From an uncultured Clostridia bacterium (lineage in GTDB: Bacteria > Bacillota > Clostridia > Christensenellales > CAG-917): DNA of 64,000 bases. This document shows positions 58,426-64,000 of this stretch, in pieces. Location of the stretch: NCBI GenBank assembly GCA_934277615.1, contig CAKQUV010000002.1, forward strand, positions 62,001-126,000, in the 5' to 3' direction. The stretch's first letter is position 1. The number at the start of each line of letters is the position of its first letter. The position numbers were made by a program, and so were the translations under genes. The notes under the pieces were generated by a model, which was not told the origin of the DNA, ran no database searches, and saw only the letters and a program-made list of their open reading frames with translations.

Positions 58426-59349
58426 ATGAAAGAGTTTAAACTCAAAAGTTTTGACAACACCGAGATTTATTGCAGACTTTGGGATGAAGTTGACAATCCC
58501 AAGGGCGTTATCCAGCTCGTACACGGCATGAGCGAGTACGCAGGCAGATATGACGAATTTGCCAGATACCTCAATTCGAGAGGATATATCGTGTTCGGCG
58601 ACGACCACCGCGCGCACGGACTCACCGAAACGGACGAAAACAGAGGCAAACACCCCGGCAATATCTTCAAAAAAACGTTGCAAGACGAGTTGTTTTTCCG
58701 CGAGTGGCTCAAGAGCAAGTACGATTTGCCAATCTTCCTTATGGGACACAGCTACGGCAGTTTCCTCTCGCAAGCGTTTGCAGAGCAAGGCACGGACGTC
58801 AAGGCAATCGCGCTCGTAGGCTCGGGACATATGAGAGCCTTGTTTACGTTTGGCAAAATCGCCGTTGCGCCCGTATTCCTCGTGGCACGCAATTGGCGCC
58901 CTCGCATAGTCAATTGGGTGAGCGACAATATGCAACACTACAAGGGCGACAGCGGGAAATTGCAATGGGCAAACAGCGTAAAAGAAAGACGTGAACAAGT
59001 CATGGCAGACAGACTCGCTCATCAAAATATGAGCGTCGGCTTTGACTACTATATGATGAAAGAAACGTCCAAATTGTACGGCAAAAAAGCGCGTGCCAAA
59101 CTCAATCCAGCAACCGTCATCGGTCTTTTCTCAGGCGATGCCGACCCCGTGGGCAATATGGGCAAGGGCGTCAAGAAACTCGACAAATTTTATAGAGCCA
59201 ACGGCATCACTACGGAACTTCACCTCTACAAAGGCGCAAGACACGAAGTGTTTTACGATTGGTGCGGTGCACAAATGCAAAAAGACGTTGCCGATTTCTT
59301 TGATAAATTCATCATCTATCAACAAACCAGCATAGACGATTTGGTATAA
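58426..59349 (+). CDS. Alpha/beta hydrolase, monoacylglycerol lipase-like (serine aminopeptidase S33 domain)
   Basis: 307 residues. Oxyanion-hole motif QLVHGMSEYAGRY, YIVFGDDHRAHG, nucleophile serine in MGHSYGSFLSQ, catalytic Asp in FSGDADPVG, and His in GARHEVFYD are all present and in the usual order, so it should be active. No signal peptide. It acts on small esters or acylglycerols; the substrate is unknown. The P1 peptidase gene follows 13 bp later. Confidence 0.88.
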   Translation: MKEFKLKSFDNTEIYCRLWDEVDNPKGVIQLVHGMSEYAGRYDEFARYLNSRGYIVFGDDHRAHGLTETDENRGKHPGNIFKKTLQDELFFREWLKSKYDLPIFLMGHSYGSFLSQAFAEQGTDVKAIALVGSGHMRALFTFGKIAVAPVFLVARNWRPRIVNWVSDNMQHYKGDSGKLQWANSVKERREQVMADRLAHQNMSVGFDYYMMKETSKLYGKKARAKLNPATVIGLFSGDADPVGNMGKGVKKLDKFYRANGITTELHLYKGARHEVFYDWCGAQMQKDVADFFDKFIIYQQTSIDDLV

Positions 59350-59362
59350 AAATTGGTGTGAT

Positions 59363-60298
59363 ATGGAAGTCAGGATACCTTCGGGTTTCAAAATAGGTCA
59401 TTACGACGACGAATACACGGGCGTAACCGTCGTTCTTTCAGAGAGCGGCGCAACGGGCGGCGTTGACTGTCGCGGCGGCGCCCCCGGCACGAGAGAAACC
59501 GACCTTTTGCACAATGAAAAAATGATGCAAAAAGTCAACGCAATCGTGCTTTCGGGAGGCTCGGCATACGGGCTTGCCTCCACGTGCGGAGTTATGGAAT
59601 ACTTGCGTCAAAAGGGCGTTGGATACAAGAGCCTCGGCAAAATCGTGCCTATCGTTTGCGGTGCGGTTTTATACGACCTCAATCAAAAGGAATATCACTA
59701 TCCAACCGCAGAATACGGACTTAAAGCCTGCGAAAATGCTTCAAAAACCACCGTTTTTGGCAATATCGGCGCAGGTAAGGGCGCAACCGTCGGCAAAATC
59801 CGCGGCATCAAAAACGCATGCAAGAGCGGTATCGGCGCGGCAACGGAAAAGGTGCTGGGCGTTACCGTAACGGCAATCGTCGCAGTCAACGCAATGGGCG
59901 ATATCGTCGATGATGAGGGAAAAATCATCGCAGGCGCAAAAGGCAAAAACGGAGAGTTTATCGACACCGAAAAATGCCTTGCCGAGGGCGACGTGCTCAA
60001 ACTTGCGTTTGGCACCAACACCACGATAGGATGTATTCTCACCGACGCAAAACTAGACAAGGTGGACGTCAATAGGCTTGCAAGCATTTCCCACAACGGA
60101 CTTGCAAGAGCAATCCGTCCCGTGCATACCATGTACGACGGCGATACAATGTTCTGCCTTGCAAGCGGCAAACGTCCTGTGGCAAATCTTGCAGTGCTTC
60201 AATCGGCAGTCGTCCGCGCCACACAGCGCGCCATTCAAAACGCCGTTGCCGCAACAACAAATTATGATGTGATATACGATGATGACGAAGAGGAGTAA
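59363..60298 (+). CDS. P1 family peptidase (DmpA/BapA-like, S58)
   Basis: 311 residues. Family motifs are GFKIGHYDDEYTGVTVVL, GVDCRGGAPGTRETDLL, VLSGGSAYGLAS, and GTNTTIGCILTDA, in which autocatalytic cleavage before the Thr nucleophile is expected to give alpha and beta chains. GNIGAGKGATVGK precedes it. The enzyme is an N-terminal-nucleophile aminopeptidase. The C-terminus is acidic (DDDEEE). Cotranscribed with the hydrolase. Confidence 0.88.
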   Translation: MEVRIPSGFKIGHYDDEYTGVTVVLSESGATGGVDCRGGAPGTRETDLLHNEKMMQKVNAIVLSGGSAYGLASTCGVMEYLRQKGVGYKSLGKIVPIVCGAVLYDLNQKEYHYPTAEYGLKACENASKTTVFGNIGAGKGATVGKIRGIKNACKSGIGAATEKVLGVTVTAIVAVNAMGDIVDDEGKIIAGAKGKNGEFIDTEKCLAEGDVLKLAFGTNTTIGCILTDAKLDKVDVNRLASISHNGLARAIRPVHTMYDGDTMFCLASGKRPVANLAVLQSAVVRATQRAIQNAVAATTNYDVIYDDDEEE

Positions 60299-60594
60299 AA
60301 ATTAATAATTGATGGTGGAACACCCACATCCGAACGAAAATAAATATGGAATATTCCATATGTCATTCCGCCAATGTCGAGTGAGAAAACTTGCTTGCAA
60401 GGGTTTCCGAACGACGATATTTTTGAAGTGATTGAAATTGCATTTATGCAAAAAAAGCCATAGGCTTGCGCTATTAGCGCACAATCACTGTGGGAACGAA
60501 GTGACCGTGGGAATCTAGCGTAGCGAAATGCGCCTGCGGCTAGATTGCCACGCTTGCGCTCGCAATGACGAAAGGGTGGGATACCCACACCCGA
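60299..60594. repeat. Composite intergenic repeat region after the P1 peptidase gene
   Basis: Contains an AT tract at 60299-60310, GGTGG..CCCACATCCGAACG (60313-60336), the palindrome ATATGGAATATTCCATAT (60344-60361), and an inverted repeat AATCTAGC (60512-60519) / GCTAGATT (60538-60545). The last is followed by GCCACGCTTGCGCTCGCAATGACG, similar to 'CATTGCGAGCG' repeats common in bacterial intergenic DNA, and GGGTGGGATACCCACACCCG (60574-60593). No gene. Confidence 0.65.
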
Positions 60595-60717
60595 ATGGAA
60601 TAATCCACAACTGCGGCAACGCCGCAATATCACTTTTTGCGAAAGCAAAAAATATCACTTGCGCAAAGCGCAAATATCACTGCGCCCACGGCGCAATATC
60701 ACTCGCACGAAGTGCGA
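60595..60717 (+). repeat. ATATCAC-hairpin array 3
   Basis: Degenerate head TGGAATAATCCACA (60596-60609). Then hairpins TGCGGC/GCCGCA, TTTTTGC/GCAAAAA, TTGCGC/GCGCAA, TGCGCC/GGCGCA and TCGCAC/GTGCGA are separated by four ATATCAC units. The array ends 9 bases before the ATG of the sulfatase maturase gene. Confidence 0.9.
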
Positions 60718-60726
60718 ACATACATC

Positions 60727-61848
60727 ATGAACATCAGCATAATGCTAAAACCCGCGTCGTCAAATTGCAATTTGCGATGCAAATATTGTTTCTATCACTC
60801 GCTGTCGGAATGTCGCGAGATGCCTTCGCGCGGAATTATGAGCGAGGACACCCTGCGCGATGTTCTCAAAAAGGCGTTTGATTTTGCGGGTAACGACCAC
60901 GTTATGCTGTCCTTTCAAGGCGGCGAACCTTTGCTTGCAGGCAAGGAGTTTTTTGTCAAACTTCACCAAATCGTGCGCGAACTCAACGTCCGCCGTGCGC
61001 CCGTGCATATAGGAGTGCAAACCAACGGAACGCTCATCGACGAGGAGTGGTGCGCCATATTCAAACGTGGCGGATATCTTATCGGACTTTCGCTTGACGG
61101 CGACGAAGAGGCAAACCGTCTTCGTATTGACGTAGGCGGGCAACCAACCTTTGAGCGAGTGTTGCAAAGTGCCAAATTATTGCAAAAATACGGCGTGGAA
61201 TTCAATATTCTCACGGTGCTCACCAAGCAAGTGGCAAATAGGATAGACGATATATACGCTTTTTTCAAAAAGCAAGGTTTTAAGCATTTGCAGTTTATCC
61301 CTATGCTCAAACCTCTTCGTCTTGACGAGAGCGGACAGCCTATATCCACCGAAACGTACTCAGAGCCTTTTCCGAGCGAGAGCGAAAACTATTCGATGTC
61401 AAGCGACGATTATTTCGAGTTCTTGCAAAAGTGCTTTGCGCAGTACACCAAGGATTTTGCAAGGGGCAGTTATACATCAATACGCCAGTTTGACAATTTC
61501 GTGCGCCTCGCGCATTTTGAAAACGCCGAGCAATGCGGTATGGAAGGGCATTGTTGCCACCAATTCGTCATCGAAGGCGACGGAGAGGTCTATCCGTGCG
61601 ATTTCTATTGCATAGACTGCTACGATATGGGCAATATCAAGGGCACCGACTTTTTCGAGCTATCCAAGCACCCGATTGCCGTCAAGTTTATCAAAGAGAG
61701 TATGATAGTAGAGGACAAGTGCAAGCAATGCAGTTTCTTTGCGATGTGCAAAAACGGTTGCAAGCGCGAGCGTATCGACATCGACAAATGCTCCGCCTAC
61801 AAGAGGTTTTTCCCCCTTGCGTTGCCCTATATGAAACGCATGCGCTAA
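60727..61848 (+). CDS. Anaerobic sulfatase-maturating enzyme (radical SAM/SPASM)
   Basis: 373 residues from ATG 60727. The radical-SAM triad is C14-N-L-R-C18-K-Y-C21 (SSNCNLRCKYCFYHSL); FQGGEPLLAG, VQTNGTLID and GLSLDGD follow as in anSME. The C-terminal SPASM cysteines run CGMEGHCCHQFVIEGDGEVYPCDFYCIDCY...CKQCSFFAMCKNGCKRER, and binding of two auxiliary clusters is expected. It oxidises the Cys or Ser of sulfatases to formylglycine without oxygen. The only sulfatase in this window has a Cys motif. There is no ribosome-binding site: hairpin array 3 ends just before the ATG. The open frame upstream to 60637 is inside the array and is not coding. Confidence 0.9.
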   Translation: MNISIMLKPASSNCNLRCKYCFYHSLSECREMPSRGIMSEDTLRDVLKKAFDFAGNDHVMLSFQGGEPLLAGKEFFVKLHQIVRELNVRRAPVHIGVQTNGTLIDEEWCAIFKRGGYLIGLSLDGDEEANRLRIDVGGQPTFERVLQSAKLLQKYGVEFNILTVLTKQVANRIDDIYAFFKKQGFKHLQFIPMLKPLRLDESGQPISTETYSEPFPSESENYSMSSDDYFEFLQKCFAQYTKDFARGSYTSIRQFDNFVRLAHFENAEQCGMEGHCCHQFVIEGDGEVYPCDFYCIDCYDMGNIKGTDFFELSKHPIAVKFIKESMIVEDKCKQCSFFAMCKNGCKRERIDIDKCSAYKRFFPLALPYMKRMR

Positions 61849-61901
61849 TAATTTGCGCCGAATGGAATAATACGTATAGAAGAACAAGGGAGAGGGGAGA
61901 T

Positions 61902-62436
61902 ATGCCAGACTTTTTTCCGAAAAATATTTTGAAAAAATGCAAATTGCTCTTTTCAATATTGAAGTGCGATAGTTTGGACAACGAGCAGTGCACGGTGTGG
62001 TGCGTCGACGGTGAGGACGTGTCGATACCGTACCGAGTGAAGTGCAAAGTGTTGTCCGATTTTGGATACAAGTTGCTTTCCAAAACGCAAAAAAATCGCA
62101 TATTTGTGCGTGTTGACGAGAAATCACGACGGAAAAGTGAGAGGAAGAGCGGTCAAACAACTGCTTTCCGACTTTGACGAATATCCCGTTTGGGTATATC
62201 CGTATATTCTCAAATTGTGCGACGAGTACGTCGAGAATATTCTAAAATGCATTTACGACGCACTGCCAAAACTCGATAACAAGCATTTTAGGCGCATTGT
62301 AATCGAAAATATGTCCAATATCAAGCTCGGCTATGAGCGTATGGTGAGTTATTGGAACGCGTACTATCGTGCCGATTATTGCAATATCGACGATTACGTC
62401 GGCAAAAAGATATACGACGCATTGCTCAATCCGTAA
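61902..62436 (+). pseudogene. Frameshifted gene of unknown function
   Basis: Starts at ATG 61902 with AGGGGAG upstream and encodes MPDFFPKNILKKCKLL..., but the frame changes near an A7 run (62089-62095). Reading A6 instead would continue as KIAYLCVLTRNHDGKVRGRA and run to the stop at 62436, giving about 177 residues. The second part (LTRNHDGKVRGRAVKQLLSDFDEYPVWVYPYILKL) has the spacing of a helical-repeat protein. The one-base excess may be a real mutation, slippage at the A run, or a sequencing error. Family not recognised. Confidence 0.6.
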
Positions 62437-62487
62437 AGCGCGCCTTGCAAACTTACCAAACTCGCAAATAAGAAAACTCCACATGTA

Positions 62488-62527
62488 AAAAGAAACGGCG
62501 GATAAAATATCCGTCGTTCCTTTTTAT
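62488..62527. terminator. Bidirectional terminator before clpB
   Basis: AACGGCGGATA / TATCCGTCGTT stem (one G-T wobble) with A and T runs on either side; serves clpB on the minus strand. Confidence 0.85.
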
Positions 62528-62552
62528 AGAAAAGGGGAGAATTGGTTATCTT

Positions 62553-64000
62553 TTATTTTTTGGACGATACCACGATTTCGCCGTTTACAGCGTCCACCAC
62601 AATGGTGTCGCCCTCGTCCATATTGCCTTGCAAGATTGCTCTTGCCACCTTTGTTTCCACGTTGCTTTCGATATAACGCTTCAATGGCCTTGCGCCGAAG
62701 GTTACGTCGTATCCGCCGTCAACGATGAGGTCTTTTGCGGATTGCGTGACTTCCAATTTGAGATTTTGCTTTTCAAGACGGTCGGAGAGTTTCTTAAGCA
62801 AGATGTCGATGATCTTGTACACGTTTTCTCTCGTGAGCGGAGTGAAGAGTACCGTATCGTCAAGTCTGTTGAGGAACTCGGGGCGGAAGGTTTGTTTGAG
62901 CAGTTTGTCGATTTGCTCTTTCGCCTCTTCTTTGATGTTGCCGTCCTTGTCGATGTTGTCCAAAATTACGTTGCTACCGAGGTTGGACGTCAAGATGATG
63001 ATTGTGTTCTTGAAGTTTACCGTTCTGCCTTGGCTGTCCGTAATTCTGCCGTCGTCAAGCACTTGGAGCAAGATGTTGAATACGTCGGGATGCGCCTTTT
63101 CGATTTCGTCGAATAGCACCACTGAGTAGGGCTTTCTTCTCACAGCCTCGGTGAGTTGACCGCCCTCGTCGTAACCTACGTATCCCGGAGGCGCACCTAT
63201 AAGACGCGATACGCTGAATTTTTCCATATACTCCGTCATATCGATACGCACGATGTTGCGCTCGTCGTCAAAGAGATAGGATGCCAGCGTTTTTGCAAGT
63301 TCCGTCTTGCCGACGCCCGTCGGACCGAGGAAGAGGAAGGAACCGATAGGACGATTCTCATCCGAAATGCCCGCACGCGAACGGATAACCGCCTCGCTCA
63401 CCGCCTTGACCGCCTCGTCCTGACCGATAACTCTCTTGTGAAGTTCGTCGGAGAGGTGGAGCAGTTTCTCTTTTTCGCTTTCCATAAGTTTGGTTACGGG
63501 GATACCCGTCCACTTTGCCACGATTTTTGCGATTTCGTCCGCGGTAACCTCGTCACGGAGAAGTGTAGTGCCGTTTGCGGATTTCTTTTCCGCCTCTTCC
63601 AATTTCTTGGTGAGGGCAGGCAGTTCGCCGTATTGCAATTGCGCCGCTTTGCCGTAGTCGCTGCGACGTTTCGCTTCTTCGATTTGAAGATTTACACGGT
63701 CGATTTCGGCTTTGGTGTCTTGCACGCTATTGATTTCTTTCTTTTCGTTTTCCCATTGCGCTTTCATTTCGTTGAACTTGTCGTGAAGTTCCGAAAGTTC
63801 TTTCTTTATGCTCTCTCTGCGATCGACGGACAATTTATCCGTTTCTTTTTCAAGCGCCATTTCCTCGATTTCGAGTTGCATAATCTTACGGCTGATAACG
63901 TCCATTTCGGTGGGCATGCTATCGATTTCCGTACGAATCATTGCGCACGCCTCGTCCACAAGGTCTATAGCCTTATCGGGGAGGAATCTGTCCGTGATGT
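62553..64000 (-). CDS. clpB: ATP-dependent chaperone ClpB, C-terminal part (5' end outside window)
   Basis: The frame is open to the right edge; about 482 residues are present. From the edge: the end of NBD1 (DRFLPDKAIDLVDEACAM), the ClpB-specific middle coiled coil (~res 25-140 of the fragment; EIEEMALEKETDKLSVDRRESIKKELSEL), then NBD2 with KWTGIPVTKL, Walker A GPTGVGKTELAK, pore loop GAPPGYVGYDEGG, Walker B VVLFDEIEKAHPD, sensor LTSNLGS and arginine region FRPEFLNRLDD. The middle domain and absence of the ClpX-type IGF loop point to ClpB rather than ClpC/ClpA. It disaggregates proteins with DnaK. Confidence 0.95.
   Translation of the reverse strand, partial: ITDRFLPDKAIDLVDEACAMIRTEIDSMPTEMDVISRKIMQLEIEEMALEKETDKLSVDRRESIKKELSELHDKFNEMKAQWENEKKEINSVQDTKAEIDRVNLQIEEAKRRSDYGKAAQLQYGELPALTKKLEEAEKKSANGTTLLRDEVTADEIAKIVAKWTGIPVTKLMESEKEKLLHLSDELHKRVIGQDEAVKAVSEAVIRSRAGISDENRPIGSFLFLGPTGVGKTELAKTLASYLFDDERNIVRIDMTEYMEKFSVSRLIGAPPGYVGYDEGGQLTEAVRRKPYSVVLFDEIEKAHPDVFNILLQVLDDGRITDSQGRTVNFKNTIIILTSNLGSNVILDNIDKDGNIKEEAKEQIDKLLKQTFRPEFLNRLDDTVLFTPLTRENVYKIIDILLKKLSDRLEKQNLKLEVTQSAKDLIVDGGYDVTFGARPLKRYIESNVETKVARAILQGNMDEGDTIVVDAVNGEIVVSSKK

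Noticed and set aside
60637..60726. N-terminal extension of the sulfatase maturase frame
   Set aside because: The extra 30 codons are the hairpin array read through; the family N-terminus begins at 60727.

Overview
The window reads as a chromosomal segment of an anaerobic Bacillota of class Clostridia, probably an uncultured gut lineage. Supporting markers are a SCIFF (six cysteines in forty-five residues) peptide with its radical-SAM maturase, a Rex redox repressor, a CdaA-type diadenylate cyclase, a THF riboswitch, a ThiT-type thiamine ECF component under a TPP riboswitch, ATP-type PEP carboxykinase and an anaerobic (radical-SAM) sulfatase maturase. Promoters are classical TTGACA-N17-TATAAT and most starts carry strong Shine-Dalgarno sequences. 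No rRNA, tRNA, CRISPR array, prophage, transposase or integrase gene was recognised.

Layout. 1-9.4 kb: tail of an Orn/Lys/Arg decarboxylase, the SCIFF peptide and maturase, ybaK, a secreted protein, rex, a divergent isopropylmalate-dehydrogenase homologue, and a polar amino acid ABC operon whose binding protein looks circularly permuted. 9.4-16.2 kb: marR with a half-length MATE gene, then holA, a membrane protein, cdaA, DUF1015 and lysC. 16.8-27.7 kb: pckA, a second MarR on an apparently leaderless mRNA, an M28-like membrane protein, a flavin reductase-like protein, a membrane sulfatase and trkH-trkA. 28-36 kb: a small XRE regulator, an HExxH membrane protein, tcdA, an RNA methyltransferase, dtd, a low-molecular-weight phosphatase, an AlkD-like protein and a large MacB-like ABC fusion. 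36-47 kb: XRE, a DNA-deoxyinosine glycosylase, a GH27 alpha-galactosidase, a P-type ATPase, a lipoprotein, HU, a class III aminotransferase and a two-domain class II aldolase. 47-53 kb: a DUF5058 pair and a folate operon (THF riboswitch-folC-folE-folP-folBK). 53-64 kb: a LURP-one gene, a cation antiporter, mscL, thiT, thiN, a hydrolase, a P1 peptidase, the sulfatase maturase, a frameshifted gene and the C-terminal part of clpB.

Functional links: the sulfatase (22-24 kb) carries a Cys-type formylglycine motif and the maturase at 60.7 kb is the enzyme class that converts it. The folate genes form a complete late pathway under folate feedback. thiT and thiN together take up thiamine and turn it into TPP.

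The most unusual content is intergenic. Three structured repeat families occur: (1) long mosaic repeats at about 16.2, 21.9, 24.5 and 42.7 kb; (2) arrays of short hairpins separated by an invariant ATATCAC heptamer at 46.9, 57.5 and 60.6 kb; (3) long hairpins at or near gene ends at 36.0, 36.1, 53.1 and 53.9 kb. In family 3 the apex is conserved and the stems differ between copies but stay self-complementary, in three cases extending into the stop codon of the preceding gene. Family 3 shares some features with integron attC sites; two copies flank the LURP-one gene. All calls rest on reading the sequence; no database search was possible.
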